Source: Micromonospora chersina
GTDB lineage: Bacteria > Actinomycetota > Actinomycetes > Mycobacteriales > Micromonosporaceae
DNA length: 64,000 nt
Direction: 5' to 3'
NCBI RefSeq assembly: GCF_900091475.1
Contig: NZ_FMIB01000002.1
Span: 372,001 to 436,000 of the forward strand
The translations under genes were made by a program, and so were the position numbers. The stretch's first letter is position 1. Each line of letters starts with the position of its first letter. The notes below the pieces were generated by a model. That model was not told the DNA's origin. It saw only the letters and a program-made list of their open reading frames with translations, and did not search any database. This document shows, piece after piece, positions 1 through 8,868 of the stretch.

Positions 1-630
1 CTGGACGTCTCGGTCAGCGCGCTGCGCCAGTCCACCGCGCAGATCGCCGCCGCGTACCCGGGGCTGCGGGTGCGGGGCATCGTGGGCGACTTCACCCGGC
101 ACCTGGACCGGCTGCCCACCGGCGGCCGGCGGCTGGTGCTGTTCCTCGGCGGGACCATCGGCAACCTGCTGCCGGCGGAACGGGCGGAGTTCCTCACCGC
201 GATGCGTGCGGCGCTGGAGTGCGGCGACTGGCTGCTGATCGGCACCGACCTGGTGAAGGACCCGTCGGTGATCGTCCCCGCCTACGACGACGCGGCCGGG
301 GTGACCGCCGAGTTCAACCGGAACGTGCTCCGGGTGATCAACCGGGAGCTGGGGGCGGACTTCGACCCGGCGGCGTTCCGGCACGTGGCGGTCTGGGATC
401 CGCAGCGCGAGTGGATCGAGATGCGGCTGCGCGCCGAGCATCCGGCCCGGGTCCACGTGCTGGACCTGGAGGTGGGGTTCGCCGCCGGCGAGGAACTGCG
501 GACCGAGGTCTCGGCCAAGTTCCGCCCGGAGGGGATCGCCCGGGAACTGGCCGCGGCCGGGTTCGTCCGGCAGGAGTTCTGGACCGATCCGGACGGGCTG
601 TTCGGGGTCAGCCTGGCCCGGGCCGACTGA
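1..630 (+). CDS. egtD: EgtD, L-histidine N-alpha-methyltransferase (3' part)
   Basis: The last 209 codons of a SAM-dependent methyltransferase; the 5' end is outside the window and the frame is open from base 1. The stretch FLGGTIGNLLPAER is the characteristic post-motif loop of EgtD (DUF2260/Methyltransf_33), and 'LLIGTDLVKD' follows as in the family. EgtD trimethylates histidine to hercynine, the first dedicated step of ergothioneine synthesis, in the cytosol. In actinobacteria it normally closes an egtABCD operon, which would lie to the left. A strong hairpin directly after the stop supports its being the last gene of that operon. Confidence 0.93.
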   Translation: MDVSVSALRQSTAQIAAAYPGLRVRGIVGDFTRHLDRLPTGGRRLVLFLGGTIGNLLPAERAEFLTAMRAALECGDWLLIGTDLVKDPSVIVPAYDDAAGVTAEFNRNVLRVINRELGADFDPAAFRHVAVWDPQREWIEMRLRAEHPARVHVLDLEVGFAAGEELRTEVSAKFRPEGIARELAAAGFVRQEFWTDPDGLFGVSLARAD

Positions 631-635
631 CCCGC

Positions 636-675
636 CGGGCCGCCGCGGGTGAGCCTGTTCACCCGCGGCGGCCCG
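636..675 (+). terminator. Intrinsic-type terminator hairpin after egtD
   Basis: A perfect 17-bp inverted repeat (arms 636-652 and 659-675) with a 6-nt loop starts 5 bases after the egtD stop. It lacks a U-tract, as is usual for actinobacterial terminators. It separates egtD from the riboswitch-controlled gene downstream. Confidence 0.8.
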
Positions 676-702
676 CCCCGCGATGATCGGCTAGGCTGGG
701 CG

Positions 703-802
703 GCGCGAAGGGGAGTAGCCCCCAATGTCGTGGTCGACATACTGGTGCGTTCCGCATCCGGCCACGCGGCCCCGGTCCCCGGGGCGGGCGAGACCTTCGA
801 CT
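703..802 (+). promoter_or_regulatory. yybP-ykoY manganese riboswitch aptamer
   Basis: The conserved loop GGGGAGTAGC (711-719 region) and the partner loop AGACCTTCG (791-799) are both present. CGAAGG and CCTTCG pair to close P1, as in the yybP-ykoY class (Mn2+ sensor). GTCGACATACTGG in between also fits the class. The likely expression platform follows at 800-867, with a small hairpin (GGCTG/CAGCC) and a GGGAAGG ribosome-binding site just before the ATG at 868. The class is known to switch on Mn2+ exporters, and the gene downstream is a GDT1/UPF0016 transporter, so position and target agree. Confidence 0.88.
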
Positions 803-867
803 CAGGCTGTCGCAGCCGGGTCGAGGGCGCCTCCGTACCTCCTCCCGGCTTGATCGGGAAGGTTCAC

Positions 868-1455
868 ATGGACGGTTTCCTCGTCGCGCTGGTGATCAGC
901 TTCGGCGTCATCTTCGTCGCCGAGCTGGGCGACAAGTCCCAGCTCATGGCGCTGACATTCGCCACCCGGTTCAAGCCGGTGCCGGTGCTCATCGGCATCA
1001 CGGTCGCCACCGCTATCGTGCACCTGGCCTCGGTCGCCATCGGGTACGGCCTCCACGCCGCGCTGCCCACCAGCTGGATCTCGCTCATCGCCGGTCTCGC
1101 GTTCCTCGGCTTCGGCGCCTGGACGCTGCGCGGCGACAAGCTGACCGAGGAGGAGAAGCGCAAGGCGGAGAAGAGCAGCCGCAACGCGATCATCACCGTC
1201 GGTGTGGCGTTCTTCCTGGCCGAGCTGGGCGACAAGACCATGCTGGCCACCATCACCCTGGCCACCAAGTACGGCTGGTTCGGCACCTGGCTGGGCTCGA
1301 CCCTCGGCATGGTGGCCGCCGATGCCCTGGCGATCCTGGTGGGCCGCCTCCTCGGCCGGCACCTGCCGGAGAAGGCCATCCGGTACGGCGCGGCCGTGCT
1401 CTTCGCCATCTCCGGCCTCTGGCTGGTCCTCGAGGCGGTCGCCGAGCTCGCCTGA
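868..1455 (+). CDS. GDT1/TMEM165 (UPF0016) family cation transporter, probable Mn2+ exporter
   Basis: 195 aa, six predicted membrane helices in two inverted halves. Each half carries the family signature ELGDKS/T: AELGDKSQLM near residue 13 and AELGDKTMLA near residue 117. These acidic motifs bind the transported Mn2+ or Ca2+. A longer upstream frame exists, but the ATG at 868 sits behind GGGAAGG and starts exactly where the family begins, so it is preferred. The upstream manganese riboswitch makes Mn2+ efflux at the cytoplasmic membrane the most likely role. A hairpin follows the gene, suggesting a single-gene unit. Confidence 0.92.
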   Translation: MDGFLVALVISFGVIFVAELGDKSQLMALTFATRFKPVPVLIGITVATAIVHLASVAIGYGLHAALPTSWISLIAGLAFLGFGAWTLRGDKLTEEEKRKAEKSSRNAIITVGVAFFLAELGDKTMLATITLATKYGWFGTWLGSTLGMVAADALAILVGRLLGRHLPEKAIRYGAAVLFAISGLWLVLEAVAELA

Positions 1456-1462
1456 CTCCGTC

Positions 1463-1500
1463 TCCGCCGTCGCGGCCGGTGACCCGGTCGCGGCGGCGGA
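1463..1500 (+). terminator. Imperfect terminator hairpin after the GDT1 gene
   Basis: TCCGCC...GGCGGA arms with a GC-rich, nearly complementary interior (about 17 bp with two imperfect pairs) begin 8 bases after the stop codon of the transporter. Confidence 0.55.
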
Positions 1501-1622
1501 ATCCCGGTTCCGATGATCGTGGACGGCGTCCCTGGGTATGAACATCTGGGCCGCGCCGGGCGGAGTGACCGTCGCCGGGCGGGTGCCACTGGAGCAGATG
1601 GGACGACCGGGAGGTTCCGCGC

Positions 1623-1826
1623 ATGAGTCGACACGACGAGCCCAACGAGTTCGGTTTCGCCGGGGAGGGCACCGCTCCGGAGCCCCCGCCCGGCGCACGC
1701 TCGGACGAGCAGGACCGGGCCGAGGAGGTCGCGGTGCCGGGCGACGACCTCCTCGACCCGTACGCCGACGCGGTGGAGGAGGAGACCGACGGGACGGAGG
1801 AGGAGAAGGCCCACCGCCGACGGTGA
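1623..1826 (+). CDS. Small acidic hypothetical protein
   Basis: 67 aa, rich in Glu, Asp, Pro and Gly, with no predicted fold or membrane segment; it ends in a basic RRR. The ATG is preceded by GGGAGG at a good spacing, which is the main reason to call it real. Its composition resembles that of another small gene here (14487-14681, minus strand). Function unknown. It lies between the GDT1 transporter and nhaA, convergent with the latter, with only 33 bases between the two stop codons. Confidence 0.55.
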   Translation: MSRHDEPNEFGFAGEGTAPEPPPGARSDEQDRAEEVAVPGDDLLDPYADAVEEETDGTEEEKAHRRR

Positions 1827-1859
1827 CCCCCGGCGCGGCGTGCCGGGCGCGTTGCCGCG

Positions 1860-3161
1860 CTACGCGCTCTCGTCCTGGTAGACGTCCGGCACGCCGTCGC
1901 CGTCGGAGTCCCGGCTCTCCCGCTCGCTGATCCGCCGGTAGACCCGGTTGCGCCGGATCAGGACCGTCGCGGCCAGCGCGGCCGAGAGCAGCGAGCCGAG
2001 CAGCACGGCGACCTTCACCCGCTCGTCCTCGGGGCTGCCCGGCCCGAACGCCAGCTCGCCGATGAGCAGCGAGACGGTGAAACCGATGCCGGCCAGCAGG
2101 GCCAGCCCGGCCAGGTCGGCCCAGGTGATCTCCTCGTCGAGTTCCGCCCGGGTGAACCGGGCCAGCAGGAACGTCGAGCCGAACACCCCGACCGCCTTGC
2201 CGAGCACCAGCCCGGCGGCCACCCCGAGCACCACCGGGTCGGTGAGCACCCCGGCCAGGTCGACGTCGACAAGGGTGACCCCGGCGGCGAAGAACGCGAA
2301 GACCGGCACCGCGAAGCCCGCCGAGACGGGCCGCCACCGGTGCTCCAACCGCTCGGCGAGCCCCGGCCCGCGACCCCGGGTGGCCAGCACGGGCACGGTG
2401 AAGCCGAGCAGTACCCCGGCCACCGTGGCGTGCACCCCGGAGGCGTGCACGAGCGCCCAGGCGGTCACCGCGAGCGGGATCAGCGCCCACCACCAGGTCC
2501 GGCGGCGCTGCACCAGCAGGGCGAAGGCGGCGATCGGCAGCAGCGCCCCGAGCAGCGGCACCGGGTGGAAGTCGGCGGTGTAGAAGACCGCGATGATGAT
2601 GATCGCGAAGAGGTCGTCGACCACCGCGAGGGTGAGCAGGAAGGCCCGCAGGCCCTGCGGCAGGTGCGAGCTGACCACGGCGAGCACGGCGAGCGCGAAG
2701 GCGATGTCGGTGGCGGTGGGGATCGCCCAGCCGCGCAGTCCCGCCCCACCGGCGCCGAGGGTCACCGCGAGGTAGACCAGCGCCGGCACGATCATGCCGC
2801 CCATCGCGGCCACCACCGGTAGCGCCGCCCGCCGGGGGTCGCGCAGGTCACCGGCCACGAACTCCCGCTTGAGCTCCAGGCCGACCACGAAGAAGAAGAT
2901 CGCCAGCAGGCCGTCGGCGGCCCAGGTGGCCAGGCTCAGGTCCAGGTGCAGTGCCGCGCCGCCGGGCCAGGGCACCCAGTCGCCCAGGTCCGCGTACGCC
3001 GAGCGCCAGGGAGAGTTGGCCCAGATCAGGGCGATGACCGCGCCGAGCAGCAACAGCCCGCCGCCGACCGTCTCGGTGCGCAGCACGTCGGCCAGGAACC
3101 GGGCCTCCGGCCACGACCGTCGGGAGAGCAGGCGAGGAAACTGTCGGGTGGGGTTGGTCAT
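1860..3161 (-). CDS. nhaA: NhaA Na+/H+ antiporter with an unusual C-terminal tail
   Basis: 433 aa from the ATG at 3161 (MTNPTRQFP); an in-frame start 20 codons upstream gives a Cys-rich, unlikely extension. Hydrophobic helices and the family stretches [18 protein letters not shown] and [15 protein letters not shown] are clear. The latter contains the Asp pair (ATD...) that carries Na+/H+ in NhaA, and [15 protein letters not shown] follows. The protein exchanges cytosolic Na+ for external H+. The last residues, [12 protein letters not shown], are not typical of NhaA and look like a thrombospondin type-3/EF-hand calcium loop. Monocistronic by layout. Confidence 0.93.
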   Translation of the reverse strand: MTNPTRQFPRLLSRRSWPEARFLADVLRTETVGGGLLLLGAVIALIWANSPWRSAYADLGDWVPWPGGAALHLDLSLATWAADGLLAIFFFVVGLELKREFVAGDLRDPRRAALPVVAAMGGMIVPALVYLAVTLGAGGAGLRGWAIPTATDIAFALAVLAVVSSHLPQGLRAFLLTLAVVDDLFAIIIIAVFYTADFHPVPLLGALLPIAAFALLVQRRRTWWWALIPLAVTAWALVHASGVHATVAGVLLGFTVPVLATRGRGPGLAERLEHRWRPVSAGFAVPVFAFFAAGVTLVDVDLAGVLTDPVVLGVAAGLVLGKAVGVFGSTFLLARFTRAELDEEITWADLAGLALLAGIGFTVSLLIGELAFGPGSPEDERVKVAVLLGSLLSAALAATVLIRRNRVYRRISERESRDSDGDGVPDVYQDESA

Positions 3162-3265
3162 GCGGTGTCCGTTCCGGGAGCAGGGGTCGGCGAAAAACGC
3201 CGACCAGTCTTCCCGGCACACCGCTTCCGACCCTATCGGGCCGGACGGCCCGCGGCGACCGGACC

Positions 3266-3308
3266 GGGTGGGACGCTCCTCTCACCACGTGGACGGAGCG
3301 TCCCACCC
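3266..3308 (-). terminator. Terminator hairpin downstream of the polysaccharide dehydratase
   Basis: Perfect 14-bp arms (3266-3279 GGGTGGGACGCTCC and 3295-3308) around a 15-nt loop, just past the stop codon of the minus-strand gene ending at 3316. No T-tract. Confidence 0.75.
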
Positions 3309-3315
3309 CACGGGT

Positions 3316-5172
3316 TCAGCGCTGCCCGGGCAGCACCGGCAGTGACGCGTCGGCCGTCTCGCAGAGCGCGGCCAGCCGCTTGATCAGCTCGTCCGGGTCG
3401 GCGTACGGGTCCAGGCCGCGCACCTCGTCGGGGTCGAGCGCGGGCACCCGGACGTGGGAGATCAGCGGGTGCAACGGGCGGCTGTCCGCCTCGTCGGCGC
3501 CGAACAGGTGCTCGTGCAGCTTCTCGCCCGGGCGCAGCCCGGTGTAGACGATGTCGACCGGGCGGTCCGCCTCGGCGGCCAGCCGGCGCGCCACGTCCGC
3601 GATCCGGACCGGCTCGCCCATGTCGAGCACCAGCGCCTCGCCGCCGCGGCCGACGACGGCCGCCTGGAGGACGAGGTGCACCGCCTCCTGCACGGTCATG
3701 AAGTAGCGGGTGACGTCCGGGTGCGTGACGGTGATCGGCACCCCGGCCCGGATCTGCGCCTGGAACGCGGTCAGCACCGACCCCCGGCTGCTCAGCACGT
3801 TGCCGAACCGCACGCTCAGGTAGGTCCCGCCCAGCCGCTCCGCGTGGTACGCGGTGAGCCGCTCGGTGATCCGCTTCGAGTAGCCGAGCACGCTTGTCGG
3901 GTTGGCCGCCTTGTCGGTGGAGATGTTGACGAACTCGGCGACGTCGCGGCACGCCTCCAGCACGTTGAGGGTGCCCCAGATGTTGGTCTTGATGGCCTCG
4001 CCGGGGTGCCGCTGGAGCATGGTGAGGTGCTTGAGTGCGGCGGCGTGGAAGACCACGTCGGGCTGCCGGTCGGCGATCACCCGCGCGATGCCCTCGGCGT
4101 CCCGGATGTCGGCCAGGATCAGCTCCGGGCCGTCCAGCAGGGCCCGGCCGTGCAGCGACATCTGCAGGGCGTGCAGCGCGGACTCGTCGCGGTCCAGCAT
4201 CATCAGCTCGCCCGGCTCGCAGCGGGCGATCTGCCGGCACAGCTCGGAGCCGATCGAGCCGCCCGCGCCGGTGACCAGGACGCGGCGGCCGGCCAGCCCG
4301 CCGCGTTCGACGGCCAGCTCGGCGACCCGCTGCGCCCGGCCGAGCAGGTCGTTGAGCTGGAGGTCCCGCACGTCGGTCACGGCGACCGGGCGGTCGAGCA
4401 GCTCGCGGACGGGTGGCAGCACCTTGAACGCGGCGCCGGCCTCGAGGGTCCGGGAGCGCACGTCGCGCAGGAGCCTCGGCTCGGAGCCGCTCATCGAGAA
4501 GATGACAGTGCGCGCTCCGGTGCCGCGCACCGCCGCCCCGATCCGCTCCCGGCCGCCGAGCACCCGCAGCCCCTCCAGGCGCAGCCCGCGGCTCTCCGGG
4601 TCGTCGTCGAGGAGGCCGACCGGGCGGTAGCGGCTCTGCGGGTCGCGCAGCAGCGTCCGGACCAGCCGCTCGCTGGCGGCGTCCACCCCGTAGACCAGGC
4701 ACCGCTCGGCGTCGGGCACCGGGCGGTGGTGCCGGTCCTGGCGGGCCCGCCAGACGCCCCGGGCCGCCGCCATCAGCACGAGCGCGACCGCGCCGCCGAG
4801 CAGCGGGGTGCTGGCCGGCACCGGCCGGTCCGCCCACGGCAGCACGACGGCGAGCGTGGCGAGGGTGGCGGTCGCCGCCGTGCCGGCCAGCCCGCGGGCC
4901 TCCCCGGCGCTGCCGATCGGGTGCCGGCCGTGCGTCCGCAGTCGGACCAGGGTGAGCACCGCATACACCGCGGCGCAGCCGAGCGCAACGGCGAGCACCC
5001 GGGCGCCGGCGCCGGCGGTCAGCGCGAATTCGTACCGGGTCCACGCCGCGCCGAGAAATCCGCCGCACCACGCGGCCGTGTCCAGCGTTAACAGGGAGAG
5101 GGTGGCCACCCGGTGGGTGACCCGCCCCCGTGGTCGTACGGCGTCCTCGGCGGCGGTGGCTTCACGATCCAT
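3316..5172 (-). CDS. CapD/WbpM-type membrane nucleotide-sugar 4,6-dehydratase
   Basis: 618 aa. The N-terminal third holds about four membrane helices (residues ~20-140), then a CoA-binding-like region, then the dehydratase core. The NAD-binding motif TGAGGSIGSE is at ~301-310, and NISTDKAANPTSVLGYSKR gives the active-site region. The residue four before the active-site Lys is Leu rather than Tyr, in line with the WbpM/FlaA1 long-form subfamily, where that Tyr is replaced. Such enzymes convert UDP-GlcNAc to the 4-keto-6-deoxy sugar for capsule or glycan synthesis at the membrane. It is divergent from the Wzz-kinase gene and probably shares its regulatory region. Confidence 0.88.
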   Translation of the reverse strand: MDREATAAEDAVRPRGRVTHRVATLSLLTLDTAAWCGGFLGAAWTRYEFALTAGAGARVLAVALGCAAVYAVLTLVRLRTHGRHPIGSAGEARGLAGTAATATLATLAVVLPWADRPVPASTPLLGGAVALVLMAAARGVWRARQDRHHRPVPDAERCLVYGVDAASERLVRTLLRDPQSRYRPVGLLDDDPESRGLRLEGLRVLGGRERIGAAVRGTGARTVIFSMSGSEPRLLRDVRSRTLEAGAAFKVLPPVRELLDRPVAVTDVRDLQLNDLLGRAQRVAELAVERGGLAGRRVLVTGAGGSIGSELCRQIARCEPGELMMLDRDESALHALQMSLHGRALLDGPELILADIRDAEGIARVIADRQPDVVFHAAALKHLTMLQRHPGEAIKTNIWGTLNVLEACRDVAEFVNISTDKAANPTSVLGYSKRITERLTAYHAERLGGTYLSVRFGNVLSSRGSVLTAFQAQIRAGVPITVTHPDVTRYFMTVQEAVHLVLQAAVVGRGGEALVLDMGEPVRIADVARRLAAEADRPVDIVYTGLRPGEKLHEHLFGADEADSRPLHPLISHVRVPALDPDEVRGLDPYADPDELIKRLAALCETADASLPVLPGQR

Positions 5173-5360
5173 GGATTGCCCTCTGCGTCCGATCCGTGAA
5201 TGGGAGGATTTAGACCGTCTGTGCGGCTCTGATCGTTTACATTCGTCGAGTCACTTCTCGTCATGTATAGGCGTTTTCAATCCTGGCACGTGTACTGGGG
5301 TTTTTAGGGGGCTTTCGTGCAGTTTCATCGGCAGACCGGCGTGTCGCGAGGGGGAGCGTG
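5173..5360. promoter_or_regulatory. Divergent promoter region of the polysaccharide block
   Basis: A 188-bp gap between two divergent genes, with several AT-rich patches (around 5205-5245 and 5262-5310) that stand out against the very GC-rich surroundings. It must contain both promoters. I cannot name exact -10/-35 boxes with confidence. The kinase gene has a GAGGGGGAG ribosome-binding site at its right end. Confidence 0.45.
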
Positions 5361-6812
5361 ATGGACGTGCTCGGCTACCTGCGCCTGGTCCGACGCCACT
5401 GGTGGATCGTGCTGGTCACGGTCATGATCGCCCTGGGTGCCGCCGCTCTGGTAACGGTCCGTACAGCGCCTCGTTACGAGGCGTCGGTGACCTTCTTCGT
5501 CACCACCCCGAGCCAGGGCGTCACCGACGCCTACCAGGGCAGCCTCTTCCTCCAGCAGCGGGTGAAGTCCTACGGTGACCTGCTCACCAGCGACCGGCTG
5601 GCGCAGAGCGTGGTCGCCGAGGCGCCGCTCGGGCTCACCGCCGACCAGGTGCAGCGCCGGATCACCACCTCCACCGAGGCCGGCACCGTGCTGCTGAAGG
5701 CGACCGTCACCGACACCGACCAGACCCGGGCGCTCAAGACCACCGAGACGCTCTCGGCCAAGTTCGTCGAGTTGGTGCAGAAGGTGGAGACCCCGCCGGA
5801 CGGCAAGGCGCCGCCGATCAAGCTCGAAGTGGTGAGCGGTCCCCGGGTGACCTCCAGCCCGGTCTCGCCGCAGCCGGTGCGGAACCTGGTCATCGGCGGC
5901 CTGCTCGGGCTGCTGCTCGGGGCGGGGCTGGCCGTGCTGCGCGGGCTGGCCGACGTCCGGATGCGGGACGCCGCCGCGCTTCAGCGGGTGACCGGCAGCC
6001 CGCTGCTCGGCGAGATCCCGTTCGAGTCCGGCGCCAAGGCGGCCCCGCTGATCGTCGGCGAGGCGGCCAACTCCCCGCGCGCCGAGGCGGTCCGCAAGCT
6101 CCGGACCAACCTGCGCTTCGTCGACGTGCACGAACCCGCCCGCGTCATCGCGGTCACCAGCGCCCTCCAGGGCGAGGGGAAGACCACCATGGCCTGCAAC
6201 ACGGCCATCGCGCTGGCCGAGGCCGGCTGGCGGGTGCTGCTCATCGACGCCGACCTGCGGCGGCCGAAGGTCGGCGACTACCTCGGCCTGGACGGCGGGG
6301 TGGGGCTCACCGACGTGCTGGTCGGCGACGTCCAGGTCGGCGACGTGGTGCAGCGCTGGGGTGACAAGTCGCTGCTGGTGCTGCCCAGCGGCGCCACGCC
6401 GCCCAACCCCAGCGAGCTGCTCGGGTCCAAGGCGATGGCGGACCTGCTGGTGGCGCTGCGCGAGTCGGCGGACATCGTGATCATCGACACCGCGCCGCTG
6501 CTCGCGGTCACCGACGGCGTCGTGGTGGCCGTGCAGGCCGACGGCGCGCTGCTGGTCACCCAGCAGGGACGGACCTCCCGCAGCCAGGTGGCGGCCGCCG
6601 CCCACGCGCTGCACTCCGTCTCCGTGCGCCTGCTCGGCTGCGTGCTGAACATGGCCAAGGTGGCCAAGGCGGACGCCTACCAGTACGAGGCGTACAAGGT
6701 GGTCGTGCCTGCCGCCCCGTCCGTGCCCACCGACCGGGCCGGGGTGGCCCGGCGGGGGGAGCCGGCCGCCGTGGGCGACCACACCCAGGAACTCACCCGG
6801 CTGTCCCGATGA
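5361..6812 (+). CDS. Wzz/BY-kinase fusion: polysaccharide co-polymerase with tyrosine autokinase domain
   Basis: 483 aa. A Wzz domain is flanked by membrane helices at ~14-34 and ~174-195. The cytosolic part is a bacterial tyrosine kinase with Walker A LQGEGKTT (~270-277), Walker A' LLIDADLRRPK (~293-304) and Walker B IVIIDTAPLL (~372-381). The C-terminus carries a short Tyr cluster (AYQYEAYK), a candidate autophosphorylation site. GTG at 5358 precedes the ATG; ATG at 5361 fits the ribosome-binding site better. The protein should set chain length and export of a surface polysaccharide. Its 3' end overlaps the opposing phosphatase gene by 20 bp. Confidence 0.88.
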   Translation: MDVLGYLRLVRRHWWIVLVTVMIALGAAALVTVRTAPRYEASVTFFVTTPSQGVTDAYQGSLFLQQRVKSYGDLLTSDRLAQSVVAEAPLGLTADQVQRRITTSTEAGTVLLKATVTDTDQTRALKTTETLSAKFVELVQKVETPPDGKAPPIKLEVVSGPRVTSSPVSPQPVRNLVIGGLLGLLLGAGLAVLRGLADVRMRDAAALQRVTGSPLLGEIPFESGAKAAPLIVGEAANSPRAEAVRKLRTNLRFVDVHEPARVIAVTSALQGEGKTTMACNTAIALAEAGWRVLLIDADLRRPKVGDYLGLDGGVGLTDVLVGDVQVGDVVQRWGDKSLLVLPSGATPPNPSELLGSKAMADLLVALRESADIVIIDTAPLLAVTDGVVVAVQADGALLVTQQGRTSRSQVAAAAHALHSVSVRLLGCVLNMAKVAKADAYQYEAYKVVVPAAPSVPTDRAGVARRGEPAAVGDHTQELTRLSR

Positions 6813-7368
6813 GCGCGAGCACCGGTCGGATCGACCGCTCGATCTCCTCGGCGCAGCGCCGGAAGTCGGCGGGGGAGCCGCCGATCGGGTCGCGCAGGTC
6901 GTCCGCGTCGGGGGTGGCGGGTTGCAGCCGCCCCCGGGCGCGGGCGGCCACCGCCACCGCCGCGCGCAGCGGGGAGTCCGCGCGCGGGGCGGCCGGCTCG
7001 GTCGCCTCGGGGGCCTCCGCCGCGGCGGCGGCCAGCCGGGCGAACTGGCGGAGCGTGAAGGTCCGGGGCAGCGCGGCCGGTGCCAGCGCGGTGCAGACCG
7101 AACGCTGCCGCCGGGTCGCGGTCAGGACGAGGCCGGCCCGGGTCAGGTGCTCGGGGCGCAGCCGGCGGGTGCGGAACGCCGCCGGGTCCGCCCCGGTCCC
7201 GGCGGCCACCTCGATGGCGTACGGGTGCATGGGTGCCCCGTCCAGGGCGTCGGTGCCCGCGCTCGCCACCGCGACCGGCAGGTCGCGCAGCAGCCGGCGG
7301 GCGATGAACTCCGCCATCGGTGACCGGCACATGTTGGCGTGGCAGACGAAGAGCACCCCGTCGACCAT
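6793..7368 (-). CDS. Low-molecular-weight protein-tyrosine phosphatase
   Basis: 191 aa from the ATG at 7368, behind GAGAGGGG. The N-terminus VLFVCHANMCRSPMAEF contains the C(X5)R phosphate loop of LMW-PTPs, and DLRDPIGGS near the C-terminus gives the general-acid Asp in the usual DP.GGS setting. Such enzymes dephosphorylate BY-kinases and their targets. It lies opposite the Wzz-kinase, the common kinase/phosphatase pairing in exopolysaccharide clusters. An Ala/Glu/Pro-rich insertion sits between the two motifs, making it somewhat longer than the family's usual ~150 residues. Confidence 0.88.
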   Translation of the reverse strand: MVDGVLFVCHANMCRSPMAEFIARRLLRDLPVAVASAGTDALDGAPMHPYAIEVAAGTGADPAAFRTRRLRPEHLTRAGLVLTATRRQRSVCTALAPAALPRTFTLRQFARLAAAAAEAPEATEPAAPRADSPLRAAVAVAARARGRLQPATPDADDLRDPIGGSPADFRRCAEEIERSIRPVLALIGTAG

Positions 7369-7512
7369 CTGCACCCCTCTCGTCGGCACGGTCGCGGGAC
7401 GTGGCGCCGCGACGGCGGTGTTCCGGCGGTCGCGGCCGGACGCAGAGGGGATGCCGGCATCGTACGGGGTGCCGGGGCGCGCGCGTCGGGAAGCCGCGCC
7501 GGGAGCACGCCC

Positions 7513-8742
7513 ATGAAGATCGGCATCCTGTCGTACCACTTCCCGCCGGAGCCCGCGTTCATCCCGGGCAGCCTGGCCGAGGAGCTGGCCGCCCGCGGCC
7601 ACGAGGTGCGGGTGCTCACCGGCTTCCCGGACTACCCGGGCGGGCACGTCTACCCGGGCTGGCGGCAACGCTGGCGGCACCAGACGCACAGCGAGCGGCT
7701 GACCGTCCGCCGGGTGCCCCGGTACGCCGGCGGTGACGGCTCCGCCAAGGCGCGGATGGCCAGCTGGCTCTCCTTCGCCGGCAGCGTGGCGCTGACCGGC
7801 CGGCGCTACCTCGGCGACGTCGACGCCCTGTACGTCTTCCAGCTCCCGGCGGTCACCTTCGCCGCGGCCGGCCTGCTGCGCCTGCTCGGCCGGGTGCCGA
7901 CCGTGCTGCACGTGCAGGACGTCTGGCCGGAGGAGGAGCCGGACCGGGCGGGGGAGGCCCGCCGGTGGTCCGGCCGGCTGGACGCCACCCTGCGCCGGAT
8001 CTACCAGGAGGCAGGCGCCGTCGCGGTCACCGCACCGTCCATGCGCGACCTCGTGGTCGCCGGGGGCGCCGACCCGGACCGGGTGCGGGTGGTGCTGAAC
8101 TGGACCGACGAGCGGATCTTCCGCCCGACCGAGCCCAGCCGGGCCGCCCGGCGGCTGATCCGCCGGGACGACCGCTGCGTGGTGATGCACGCCGGGACGA
8201 TCGGCGTACGCCAGGGGCTGGAGACCGCGGTGCGCGCGGCGGCCACGCTGGACGACCGGATGGACCTGGTCCTGGTCGGCTCGGGAGCCGAGGAGCGGCG
8301 GGTGCGGGGGCTCGCCGCCGAGCTCGGGGCCGACAACGTCCGGTTCGTCGACCGGCGGTCCCCGTTGGACATGCCGGAGCTGTACGCGGCGGCCGACTAC
8401 CAGCTCGTCATGCTGCGTGACCTGCCGGAGCTGCGAGGCATGGTGCCCGGCAAGCTCCAGGCCGCGCTCTCCTGCGCCGCGCCGGTGGTCGCCTCGGCCG
8501 GCGGTGACACGGTGGCGCTTGTGGAGCGCGCCCGGGCCGGGCTGTCCTGCCCGCCGGAGGACTGGGCCGCGCTGGCGGACCGGTTCTGGCTCGCCTCGGC
8601 GATCCCGCCGCCGGCGCGGGTGGACATGGGTCGCCGGGGACGGGACGCCTACCTCCGGGAGATGTCGTTGCGGGCCGGCGTGGACCGGATCGAGCGGCTG
8701 CTGCACGAGGTCTCGGCACGCGCCGCGACCGCCCGCCGCTGA
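7513..8742 (+). CDS. GT4 glycosyltransferase, WbuB/WcaI-like
   Basis: 409 aa. The N-terminus MKIGILSYHFPPEPAFIPG followed by GHEVRVLTGFPDYPGG is typical of WbuB/WcaI-like retaining transferases. The second Rossmann half has VVMHAGTIGVRQGLE and ends with the ED-type region around VMLRDLPELRGMVPGKLQ. The ATG at 7513 follows GGGAG; longer in-frame extensions upstream are proline/arginine rich and not family-like. It should add a sugar from a nucleotide donor to a growing lipid-linked glycan at the cytoplasmic face. Part of the polysaccharide block. Confidence 0.85.
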   Translation: MKIGILSYHFPPEPAFIPGSLAEELAARGHEVRVLTGFPDYPGGHVYPGWRQRWRHQTHSERLTVRRVPRYAGGDGSAKARMASWLSFAGSVALTGRRYLGDVDALYVFQLPAVTFAAAGLLRLLGRVPTVLHVQDVWPEEEPDRAGEARRWSGRLDATLRRIYQEAGAVAVTAPSMRDLVVAGGADPDRVRVVLNWTDERIFRPTEPSRAARRLIRRDDRCVVMHAGTIGVRQGLETAVRAAATLDDRMDLVLVGSGAEERRVRGLAAELGADNVRFVDRRSPLDMPELYAAADYQLVMLRDLPELRGMVPGKLQAALSCAAPVVASAGGDTVALVERARAGLSCPPEDWAALADRFWLASAIPPPARVDMGRRGRDAYLREMSLRAGVDRIERLLHEVSARAATARR

Positions 8743-8868
8743 CTGGAACGATCCTCACGAAACCGCCACACCATGGCGAAGTGCACGATAAAGCCGCGAA
8801 CCCGTGGAAATTCGTGCTACAAAGCGATCAATCGTCATTGGTGTCCGATTTCAACCGGGGAGAGCGGT

